Part shown: positions 1 to 7,900 of the stretch, piece after piece
How the letters are laid out: each line of letters starts with the position of its first letter
Numbering within the stretch: the first letter of the stretch is position 1
Program-made: the position numbers and the translations under genes
The notes under the pieces: generated by a model
Database searches by the model: none
Seen by the model: the letters and a program-made list of their open reading frames with translations, nothing else
Told to the model about the DNA's origin: nothing
Source of the DNA: JBCCTX01 sp964652565
GTDB taxonomy: Bacteria > Bacteroidota > Bacteroidia > J057
Direction: 5' to 3'
Assembly (NCBI GenBank): GCA_964652565.1
Contig: CAZZEC010000086.1
Span: forward strand, 1 to 24,900
Length of the DNA stretch: 24,900 nt

Positions 1-999
1 CATACAGGTCAACATTATGACAAAGGCATGTCGGATGTATTTTTTGAAGAGTTGGAAATGCCATCAGCTGATGTCAACCTTGGAGTGGGTTCTGGAAGCC
101 ATGGAGTTCAAACGGGGAAGATGCTGGAGGGAATTGAAAAAGTGTTAATAGAACATAAACCAGATAGGTTGATCATATTTGGTGATACGAACTCTACCGT
201 TGCGGGGGCACTGGCTGCAGCCAAAATTCATATTCCTATTGCTCATGTAGAAGCAGGCTTGCGTAGCTTCAACAGGAAGATGCCCGAAGAGATCAATAGA
301 ATTGTATCAGACCATATTTCTGACGTGCTATTAGCTCCCACGCCTACAGCCGTGCAAAATCTGCAAAACGAAGGATTAGGGGGGAAGACTGTCTGGTCAG
401 GAGATATTATGTATGATACGGTACTTCGAAATGTACAACTTGCAGAGAAAAAGTCCCAGGTACTTTCACAATATAACCTAGATCCTAAAGGATATTATCT
501 GGCAACGATACACCGTGCCGAGAATACAGATGATAAGGAGCGATTGACTGGAATCATGGAGACGTTTAACATAGTTGCAGATACATATCATCCCATTATT
601 CTCCCTATGCATCCACGTACCAAAAACCGTATACAGCAACTTATTCCGGATTGGACTCCACATGAAAAACTGCACATACTGGAACCTGTGGGTTATCTGG
701 ATATGTTGACCTTAATTCATCATGCGCGAATAGCACTCACAGATTCTGGAGGATTACAGAAAGAAGTATTTTTCCTCAATTGTCCTTGTATTACCCTACG
801 CGATGAAACAGAATGGGTAGAAACCGTTCAGGCTGGAGGGAATGTGATCATTGGTGCAGATAAAGATAAAATGAAAGCCTCTATTAAACAGTGGGAAGAC
901 CAGTTGCAGAATGGAAATGTTGATTTTACTGATAAAATAAGTGGATATTTTGGGAATGGAGACGCCTCTGAGAAAATTTTGAAGGCGGTGCTCAATTAA
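1..999 (+). CDS. UDP-N-acetylglucosamine 2-epimerase family protein, WlbD/WbpI-like (5' truncated)
   Basis: Non-hydrolysing UDP-sugar 2-epimerase, cytoplasmic. The reading frame is open from base 1, starting HTGQHYDKGM, so the true start lies outside the window and roughly 25-50 residues of the usual ~360-370 are missing. Visible family motifs are HTGQH, GDTNST, HVEAGLRSFN and PEEINR in the N-terminal half, then HRAEN and TDSGGLQKE with a following acidic stretch that form the nucleotide-sugar site. The FFEELEMP and GDTNSTVAGALAA stretches look closer to WbpI/WlbD, which epimerise UDP-2,3-diacetamido-2,3-dideoxyglucuronate to the manno form, than to E. coli WecB. The next gene is a WlbA-like dehydrogenase of the same pathway, which supports that substrate. 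Plain UDP-GlcNAc epimerisation (WecB) remains possible. The family is certain; the exact substrate is inferred. Confidence 0.88.
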   Translation, partial: HTGQHYDKGMSDVFFEELEMPSADVNLGVGSGSHGVQTGKMLEGIEKVLIEHKPDRLIIFGDTNSTVAGALAAAKIHIPIAHVEAGLRSFNRKMPEEINRIVSDHISDVLLAPTPTAVQNLQNEGLGGKTVWSGDIMYDTVLRNVQLAEKKSQVLSQYNLDPKGYYLATIHRAENTDDKERLTGIMETFNIVADTYHPIILPMHPRTKNRIQQLIPDWTPHEKLHILEPVGYLDMLTLIHHARIALTDSGGLQKEVFFLNCPCITLRDETEWVETVQAGGNVIIGADKDKMKASIKQWEDQLQNGNVDFTDKISGYFGNGDASEKILKAVLN

Positions 1000-1020
1000 A
1001 TACGAAAAATAGCTATCATT

Positions 1021-1045
1021 ATTGATAATTATTATCAATTTTAGT
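1021..1045 (+). terminator. Weak AT-only hairpin after the epimerase gene
   Basis: A 9-bp inverted repeat (attgataat / attatcaat around one base) starts 21 bases after the epimerase stop and is followed by tttta. The stem has almost no G or C, so it would be a weak terminator at best and the downstream gene may be co-transcribed. Confidence 0.25.
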
Positions 1046-1130
1046 ATAATTTATATTAGTTACTTTATCGTAATTAGATTATTAATTTACAGCCTATAAC
1101 ATTTCTTTATACTCCGAAAACACATCCTCT

Positions 1131-2084
1131 ATGAAACTATTTGGAATCACCGGTGTAGCCGGCTACATTGCTCCTCGCCATTTACAAGCTATTCAGGATA
1201 CTGGTAATCAGCTGATTGCTGCCTTAGATCCGCATGATTCTGTGGGAATTTTAGACAGGTATTCTCACGATGTCGCATTCTTTACAGAATATGAACGCTT
1301 TGATCGACACCTGGAACGCATAAAGCGCGATCCCAATCGTAATAGTTTGGACTACTTAACGGTTTGTTCGCCTAATTATCTACATGATGCGCATATTAGA
1401 TTGGCTTTAAGAGTAGGTGCTCATGCGATCTGTGAGAAACCCTTAGTAGCAAATCCATGGCAGTTAGATGCACTTCAGGAATTGGAAGAAGAAAGCGATG
1501 GAAAAGTGTATGGAATTCTACAACTCAGAGTGCATCAAGCTATTATTGCGCTTAGAGAAAAGATCATGAATGCACCTAAGGATACGAAATATGATATCAA
1601 TCTTACGTATATCACCTCCAGGGGAAAATGGTATCTCTATTCCTGGAAGGGAGACGAGGATAAATCTGGAGGAATTGCAGCTAATATCGGAATCCATTTC
1701 TTCGATATGTTGATGTGGCTTTTTGGAGATGTTCAACAAAGTAAGCTCTACTTGCGCGAACCCAATAAGATGAGCGGTTTTATGGAACTGGAAAAGGCAA
1801 ATGTGAAATGGTATCTGGCAATAGATAAATCTGATCTGCCGGCTCAAGCTGTTGAAAAAGGTATGCCAACCTATCGTTCAATTACAGTTGATGGTGAAGA
1901 AATTGAGTTTTCTGGAGGATTTACAGATTTACATACGCGCATGTATGAAGTAATTTTGGAGGGAAATGGATTTGGGATGGAAGATGTAAGGCCTTCGATA
2001 GAATTAGTATCTCAATTGAGGACAGCAAAGCTAGCGCACAAACCCGAGGAAATTCACCCATATATGATGAAATATTTGGCTTAA
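1131..2084 (+). CDS. wlbA: Gfo/Idh/MocA oxidoreductase, WlbA/WbpB-like UDP-N-acetyl-amino-sugar uronate 3-dehydrogenase
   Basis: Predicted NAD-dependent oxidation of the C3 hydroxyl of UDP-N-acetylglucosaminuronic acid, the step that prepares the sugar for 3-amination in the UDP-ManNAc3NAcA pathway (O-antigen or other surface glycans). The 317 residues match the family length of about 316. The N-terminal Rossmann region carries a GITGVAGYIAPRH glycine-rich loop (residues 5-17), followed by the CEKPL motif at 101-105 with the conserved Lys and Pro, then LTYITSRGKWY and NIGIHFFDML with His189, all hallmarks of the WlbA branch rather than generic Gfo/Idh enzymes. The ATG at 1131 places the glycine-rich loop at the very N-terminus as expected. 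It lies 131 bases after an epimerase that would act later in the same pathway. The aminotransferase and acetyltransferase of the pathway are not in the window. Its stop overlaps the stop of the convergent gene by two bases. Confidence 0.85.
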   Translation: MKLFGITGVAGYIAPRHLQAIQDTGNQLIAALDPHDSVGILDRYSHDVAFFTEYERFDRHLERIKRDPNRNSLDYLTVCSPNYLHDAHIRLALRVGAHAICEKPLVANPWQLDALQELEEESDGKVYGILQLRVHQAIIALREKIMNAPKDTKYDINLTYITSRGKWYLYSWKGDEDKSGGIAANIGIHFFDMLMWLFGDVQQSKLYLREPNKMSGFMELEKANVKWYLAIDKSDLPAQAVEKGMPTYRSITVDGEEIEFSGGFTDLHTRMYEVILEGNGFGMEDVRPSIELVSQLRTAKLAHKPEEIHPYMMKYLA

Positions 2085-2494
2085 AAATAAATAGGTGTTA
2101 ACACAATATCTACTCGTCTATTTGCTAGTCTTCCACGGAACGTATTATTATCATAGAGGGCATTTTCCTGTCCATTATCTTTGATAATAATACGTTCTTC
2201 TGATATTTCTAATCGTTTTAATTGCTCTATGACTGAATGGCTTCTCATTTTAGATAGCCATTCATTATATTCTACACCACCTATATTATCTGTATGGCTG
2301 GAAATACCAATTTGATATTTATCTATATCCTCTACGGAATTCATAAATTCACGAATTTCCATGACCTGTTGTGCATCAATATAATAGCTCCCTCCTCCGA
2401 AAAACACACTCTTGATCTTCATATCCTCATCAGTCTGTCCTATAAGACAAGAAGAAAAGAGGAATAATACGGAAAATGCGAGTAAGTATTTCAT
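2081..2494 (-). CDS. Small OmpA-like peptidoglycan-binding lipoprotein
   Basis: Predicted outer-membrane-anchored lipoprotein with one C-terminal OmpA-like domain that would contact peptidoglycan in the periplasm. From the ATG at 2494 the protein has 137 residues and begins with MKYLLAFSVLFLFSSC, a typical lipoprotein signal with the lipobox Cys at about residue 16. The OmpA signatures are SSHTDNIGG in the middle and RLANRRVDIVL near the end, where the Asp and Arg expected to bind diaminopimelate are kept. A longer open frame reaches upstream to 2617, but that extension has no signal-like start and would bury the lipoprotein signal, so I chose 2494. The gene ends in a two-base stop overlap with the convergent wlbA. 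It has no peptidoglycan or transport genes as neighbours, so its specific role is unknown. Confidence 0.75.
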   Translation of the reverse strand: MKYLLAFSVLFLFSSCLIGQTDEDMKIKSVFFGGGSYYIDAQQVMEIREFMNSVEDIDKYQIGISSHTDNIGGVEYNEWLSKMRSHSVIEQLKRLEISEERIIIKDNGQENALYDNNTFRGRLANRRVDIVLTPIYF

Positions 2495-2590
2495 GATCGG
2501 TTCAATTTCCGCTAAACTAAGCCTTATCTTTGTAACGATAGGTCTTAGACAAAAGTTATTATATTTGAGGAAAAGGATGATGAGAAAAAG

Positions 2591-2627
2591 GTCGACAGAC
2601 CACAGAAAATTGACCACGGATAATTAG
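2591..2627 (-). repeat. Degenerate GTC-heptamer repeat remnant, reverse orientation
   Basis: Read on the minus strand this stretch contains CCGTGGTCAA, TCTGTGGTCTGTCGAC and a CTAATTA block, the same words that build the heptamer arrays around fumC. It is short and decayed, but two GTGGTC words and GTCTGTC in under 40 bases are unlikely to be chance. It lies between the divergent OmpA-like and aldo/keto reductase genes. Confidence 0.5.
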
Positions 2628-2632
2628 AATTC

Positions 2633-2667
2633 TTTGTAGAATTATTGAAACCTGTGATATACATTTA
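2633..2667 (+). promoter_or_regulatory. Possible Bacteroidota-type promoter for the aldo/keto reductase
   Basis: TTTG at 2633-2636 is followed after 23 bases by TACATTTA at 2660-2667, one mismatch from the Bacteroidota -7 consensus TAnnTTTG. The predicted transcript would begin about 30 bases before the ATG at 2705. The spacing is at the long end, so support is weak. Confidence 0.3.
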
Positions 2668-2676
2668 AAGTAATAC

Positions 2677-2695
2677 TCTGTCGTCTACTAAAACC
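2677..2695 (+). repeat. Single heptamer-repeat unit upstream of the aldo/keto reductase
   Basis: TCTGTCGTCTACTAAAACC resembles the GTCTGTC plus GTCTAATAAACCC composite units of the fumC-flanking arrays, with two or three changes. It lies just before the ATG at 2705, inside the presumed leader. Confidence 0.4.
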
Positions 2696-2704
2696 AACAA
2701 TTCT

Positions 2705-3679
2705 ATGAAATATCGCAAATTTGGACGTACTAATTGGCAAGTAAGTGAAATCGGATACGGGATGTGGGGCATGGGAGGAGATTGGAAAGGAAATGATGAT
2801 CAACAAAGTCTCAAGTCTCTGGATCTAGCCGTTGAGCTAGGCTGCAATTTCTTCGATACCGCCTGGGCCTATGGAAGTGGGAAGAGTGAAACCTTACTGG
2901 CAGAACTACTAAAACAACATCCTAATAAAAAAATATACACGGCAACCAAGATCCCTCCTAAAAACAGGAAGTGGCCTTCAAAGCCAGTATACAAAATAGA
3001 AGAGGTATTTCCCCCAGATTATATCAGAGAATATACAGAACACAGCCTAAAAAACCTGGAAGTAGAAACCATTGATCTTATGCAGTTTCACGTGTGGGAA
3101 GATGCTTGGGCTGATAATGAGGAGTGGAAATTAGAATTGGAAAAGCTAAAGCTAGAGGGAAAAATACAGGCTACTGGGGTAAGTGTCAATCGTTGGGAAC
3201 CAGAAAATTGTCTGGAAACATTGAAGACGGGATACATCGATGCGGTACAAGTGATATATAACATTTTTGATCAGGCACCAGAGGATAAGTTGTTTCCACT
3301 TTGTCAAGAGTTGGATATTGCTGTCATTGCCCGAGTGCCTTTTGATGAGGGTACGCTTACTGGGAAATTGACATATGATACTAGCTTTCCAGAAGGTGAT
3401 TGGAGAGGAACCTATTTCGTACCTGAAAATCTCACGTCCAGCGTAGATCATGCAGAAGCTCTGAGAAAAGATTTACCCGAAGGAGCCAATATGCCAGAGG
3501 TCGCGTTAAAATTCATTCTTCATCATCCCGCAGTCAGTACAATTATTCCAGGAATGCGCAAAGAGCCTCACGTAAGGGCAAATATAGCAACTAGTGATAG
3601 TGAAAGACTATCTGAAGAGATGATTCACATGTTGAAAAAGCACCGATGGGACCGTGTGCCCACTTGGTGGTCCCAATAA
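2705..3679 (+). CDS. Aldo/keto reductase family oxidoreductase
   Basis: Predicted cytoplasmic NADPH-dependent (alpha/beta)8-barrel reductase of carbonyl compounds; the substrate cannot be read from the sequence. The 324 residues start MKYRKFGRTNWQVSEIGYGMWGMGG, a standard AKR opening. The catalytic tetrad can be placed as Asp51 and Tyr56 in FFDTAWAYGSGKSE, Lys82 in TATKIPP and His129 in LMQFHVWED. GVSVNRWEPEN, VIYNIFDQ and the late STIIPGMRK segment correspond to the cofactor-binding loops of the AKR fold. The sequence is of the broad YajO/YdjG-like class found in many bacteria. The stop is four bases from that of the convergent pseudouridine synthase gene, leaving no room for a separate terminator. 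The gene stands alone on its strand. Confidence 0.9.
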   Translation: MKYRKFGRTNWQVSEIGYGMWGMGGDWKGNDDQQSLKSLDLAVELGCNFFDTAWAYGSGKSETLLAELLKQHPNKKIYTATKIPPKNRKWPSKPVYKIEEVFPPDYIREYTEHSLKNLEVETIDLMQFHVWEDAWADNEEWKLELEKLKLEGKIQATGVSVNRWEPENCLETLKTGYIDAVQVIYNIFDQAPEDKLFPLCQELDIAVIARVPFDEGTLTGKLTYDTSFPEGDWRGTYFVPENLTSSVDHAEALRKDLPEGANMPEVALKFILHHPAVSTIIPGMRKEPHVRANIATSDSERLSEEMIHMLKKHRWDRVPTWWSQ

Positions 3680-3683
3680 TGAA

Positions 3684-4778
3684 CTAGATGCTGTAATGTT
3701 TCACCCAATGTCTCAGCTTATCAATGAGTCCCTGGAAATCTTCGGGCCATTCGCTATCAAATGACATGCGTTCTCCTGTTTCTGGGTGTGTAAAGGCTAG
3801 CGATTTAGCGTGTAAAGCTTGGCGTGGCAATATTTCGAAGCAGTTTCTAATAAATTGCTGATATTTTTTGGTTTTGGGGCCTGCAAGTTGACGATCCCCT
3901 CCATAAAATACATCGTTGAATAGAGGATGGCCTATATGTTTCATATGTACCCGTATCTGATGGGTTCGCCCTGTTTCTAACTTGCATTGGATAAGGGTCA
4001 TGACCCCAAATCTTTCTAACACTTCGTAATGCGTTACGGCATGTTTGCCGATATCAGAATCAGCTGGATATGCGTGATATTTTTTCCGGTCTTTACGACT
4101 TCTTCCAATATTGGCAATGATCGTTCCAGTATCCTCTTCTACATCTCCCCAGGCAATGGCATGGTAGGATCGATCCGATGTTCTGTCAAAAAACTGTTTG
4201 GAAAGATGTGCCATGGCAAATTCTTTTTTAGCAATGACTAAAATCCCGCTCGTGTCTTTATCAATTCTATGTACAAGCCCAGGTCTTGAGGGTTCATTTT
4301 TACCTCTAGGTTGGGGTAACTGCGCAAAGTACCACAATAACCCATGCACCAGGGTTCCTGTCCAATGCCCAAAGCTAGGATGGCAAACCATACCCGCAGG
4401 TTTATGTACGACCAATAGATGTTCATCTTCATAGCGGATATCCAGATCGATCTTTTCAGGTGTCAATTTAGGCGCAGGCGGGTAGGGGAGCATCAGTTTT
4501 ACTATGTCGCCAGGCTTTACCTTGTGTGAGACTTTGACCTCTTTATCATTGACAGAGATGGAACCGGTTTGAGAGGCATTTTTAATTTTAGAACGGGTAG
4601 TAAATGGAAGTAAATTGGCGAGAAATTTGTCTACACGCAGAGGTTTTTGACCTTGAGCAGCCGTCAGCGTATAATGATCAAATAAGTTATCTTCATCCAT
4701 CATATCCTCTTCCACATCCCCCTCCGGGAAGTGCTTAATGATCTGGGTATTTCCCGTCGTTTTATCGCCTTTACTCAT
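3684..4778 (-). CDS. RluA-family 23S rRNA pseudouridine synthase with S4 domain (RluD-like)
   Basis: Converts specific uridines of structured RNA, most likely 23S rRNA, to pseudouridine in the cytoplasm. The 364-residue protein has an acidic 40-residue leader, an S4 RNA-binding domain at about 46-96 (LRVDKFLANLLP, GSISVNDKEVK, VKPGDIV) and a catalytic RluA domain from about 110 to 345. The active-site motif HRIDKDTSG at 170-178 supplies the catalytic Asp173; HKPAGMVCHP and LETGRTHQIRVHM are the other family blocks. S4 plus this core is the RluD/RluC layout, and RluD is the commonest single S4-type family member in Bacteroidota, but the target site cannot be settled from sequence alone. The ATG at 4778 is the only reasonable start. 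The next gene on the same strand ends 181 bases upstream, beyond a palindrome, so rluD probably has its own promoter. Confidence 0.9.
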   Translation of the reverse strand: MSKGDKTTGNTQIIKHFPEGDVEEDMMDEDNLFDHYTLTAAQGQKPLRVDKFLANLLPFTTRSKIKNASQTGSISVNDKEVKVSHKVKPGDIVKLMLPYPPAPKLTPEKIDLDIRYEDEHLLVVHKPAGMVCHPSFGHWTGTLVHGLLWYFAQLPQPRGKNEPSRPGLVHRIDKDTSGILVIAKKEFAMAHLSKQFFDRTSDRSYHAIAWGDVEEDTGTIIANIGRSRKDRKKYHAYPADSDIGKHAVTHYEVLERFGVMTLIQCKLETGRTHQIRVHMKHIGHPLFNDVFYGGDRQLAGPKTKKYQQFIRNCFEILPRQALHAKSLAFTHPETGERMSFDSEWPEDFQGLIDKLRHWVKHYSI

Positions 4779-4839
4779 GGGTAAATTCGTTTGTTCAAAT
4801 AAGCAAATGGACTAAATTATATTATAGTTTATTCAATTC

Positions 4840-4873
4840 TCAATAAGTGCGGAATTAATTCCGCACTTATTGA
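4840..4873 (-). terminator. 34-bp perfect palindrome, probable terminator of the T9SS cargo gene
   Basis: Bases 4840-4873 form an uninterrupted palindrome centred between 4856 and 4857, with arms tcaataagtgcggaatt and its exact complement. It lies 86 bases after the stop of the 1368-residue gene on the minus strand. There is no long U tract, although flanking DNA is AT-rich. Because the palindrome has no unpaired loop bases it could also be a protein-binding site for the following rluD-like gene. Confidence 0.5.
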
Positions 4874-4959
4874 AAAGCCACTATAGCTAGTTTTTATTAT
4901 ACAAAATAATATTGTCCAATCCCTCAGCTTAGTCTATTAAATGAATAATCGCATCCTTC

Positions 4960-7900
4960 TCACCTCTTCACAAACTTCCTGTACCCTTCTCCTTGCTTAT
5001 GGTTAAGCTTGAACACATAAGTTCCCGATGGAAGTTCAGATACAGGGATAACAATTTTCCCTGGAACAGCCTGGTGAGTGTTCCCCTGACGTACGATCTG
5101 CCCATTCAAATTGCTGATATGCCAAGAAACGGGACCACTGCTCATAGGTGTCTCTACGTTAAGATATTCCACAACAGGATTGGGATATATATTAAACTTG
5201 ATATCCTGTCGGAAGGGAACCTCAGTACTTACAGGAGTAGTCTGAATAGATAGGTCATCAATGACCCAGCCCCATCCTGCCGTGAAGGGATCAGAAAATA
5301 ATCGGAAGCGTACAACTATTGTGTCTCCGGGATTAAAGGTGTCTAATATGTCCAGCGTTTGCGATACATACATACTTTCATCTGCGATGCTGTCATTGTC
5401 ATATACTTCCAACCAGGTAGAGTCAAAGCTGGCATCATATCCAGGTGCCAGGGGCAACCAATTGATGAGATCTTTAGATCCTTCCACAATTACAAAATCA
5501 TAGAATCCTGTTTGCCCAAATTCAGTTCCATCTTCTCCAGTCTCTACTATGGCAATATCTTTATAGGTCAACAACGCATTGGATTCTGCGACGATGATAG
5601 GTACCGTGAGGACTGCCAGATAGTCTATCACACCTCCTGTAGCCCTACTACCTTCTATATAGGGATGATCTGAATGTAGTGCTATTCCGGAAAACCCTGA
5701 ATCAGTTCTTACTTCAAAGGAAATGGGAAGATAAAAATTGTCATTTCTTGAGAATCGAGTTTGATAAAAGTTTCTGGGTGCCTCAAATGCAATGATGTCG
5801 TCCTTATCGAACGTTCTCAAACTGGACTGATAGGCTCTGCCCGACACATAGGAGACCGTTTGGAGGGTATATACATCTAGGGAATCTCCGGGAATGCGAT
5901 CGAAAAATGGACGAATACGGAAAGTATCACTATTGGCTTCCAACGTAGTTACAACTTCATCATTGAGAATGAATTGCGTCGAATCATACCCAGCCCGTAG
6001 CTCCACGGTAGCTTGTAATCTGGGATCAGATTCCAGCGTACTACTAAAGGTAAGAATTCGTGGAGCTAAAATTACTTCTGGATACTCGGCTTCTAGTAGT
6101 TCGGGGATGGTTGCTGTCCATATACCTCTTCCATAGGTAGCAATTACAATTTCATCATCTACTACTTTCATATCCCAAATCATCGCTTTGGGAAATTCAT
6201 CTACAATGTTCCAGCTTTGTCCGTTGTCAAGAGACTCAAACAAACCAATTTCTGTTCCGGCCCAAATAGTCGAAGGCTCATGGGGCATAACGAGAATCGA
6301 GAGGGTAGCAACATCCGGGAACCCGTTACGGGTACTGGTTTCACTAAAGCCGGAAAGATCCTCCCATGATTGCCCCAGATCATTAGAGCGAAGTATTTTT
6401 GGCCGCTCAGCTACTCCAAACGTAACATATACCGTACTGTCTGTTAATGGATCTGTATAGATCCCTGTCAGAGGACCAATATTTGAAAAAGTTTCCGTCC
6501 TTGAAAATTCAAATCCTCCATCGGTTGAGACAAAAATGCTTCCGCCAGTTCCCATGCCAGATCCTGCCCATACGACTTGTGGATTTGCTCGGGAAACATC
6601 TACATCTGGAGATCCAGAAAGACTTAACCTGCCTGGTAAATTGCTCAAGGCCCAGAATCCTCCAAAGTCTTCACTTCGCCATACGCCAGAGCTTCCAATA
6701 GCAAATAACAGATCAGGGTCGCTAATCGTATTGGCAAGCCTTGAAACAAATGGTGCACCACTGCCTCGATCTCCCAGACCATTGCCAGCGGTTTCTACTG
6801 GACCATTGTCGAGTACCCTTCTGAAATTATTGAATTGAGCACCTCCTATGAAAGTGTTGGGGCGGGTTTTATGCCATACAACTTCAAATCCATCCCCTCC
6901 AATGAAATTGACATATCTTGTGCTGGCATCTGCTATGGCTGAAGTATCTTCTACTAGTTCTCCACTAAAAATCCAGGTTCCATTATCTTGAGAACCTCCC
7001 AGGTAGTGCTGGAATCCTGGCCGTTTATCAGCGCCGTATATCTGAGTAGTATTATAGGTATTCCCTGACATGATAAACGAACTATCTGCTACACCTGGGT
7101 CGATGCTTGGTTTTGACACATATACTCCCCCGTCATTTCCAATCAACAGTTGAAATGCTTCTGTATTAGGGAAAGTAATGAACTCAAATGAATGTTGATC
7201 GGGATGTAATCCCGTACCGTTGACGACATTCCATCGATTTCTATTTCTACTTTCTCCCTGCACTTGACCACGACTATCTGCGAGTACAACTGTTTGTCTC
7301 TTCTTGATACCCACTTCTTCGATCCCGATTCGTATACTGGAAATAGGTAAATTGTTGGGAGTCCATTCCGTGTTATTGGGGATAGCCGGGAAGAATGCGT
7401 ACTGCGTGTTAGATAGAAGCCCCTCTACGTTTGAGAGCGCCTGTAATGCTATGCCTTCATACAAAATATTGTGAATGAATAAGATATCGGAACTGAATAT
7501 GTTATTGCCCACTGTAAAACTAAAATCATCCCCAATATCCATAAAGGAAATGTGAAGTTGGCGGTTATTATTGACGTCCCATACTTCAAAAGGTACGGAC
7601 ACAACATCTCGAAATTCTGTGCTTTCAGTTGGAGGAAAAACGCCCCCTATAGGGTCTGTAAACCTGTGAGCAAGTTGAGACATACTTGGTCCAAAGCGAA
7701 TTTCTACTGGAACAAGGCTTTCTCTACCTAGTGTGTCAAACGGATCTGCGTTTACCCTTACTCTTTCGCTATTTAAAAACTCATCTGCATCTGTATATCT
7801 AACTCTCAGTGAATCTGTGAGAGAGTCAGGTTGTGAGGATAACTGAATTTTCCACATATCAACGCCCCCTACGTATACAATGGAATCATTAAAGGGATGT

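Noticed and set aside
2495..2617. Longer N-terminus for the OmpA-like lipoprotein
   Set aside because: It would bury the lipobox signal peptide that starts at 2494, and it overlaps decayed repeat DNA.
5261..6838. Several plus-strand open frames within the T9SS cargo gene
   Set aside because: They are antisense to a well-supported 1368-residue gene with many blade motifs and show no domain of their own.
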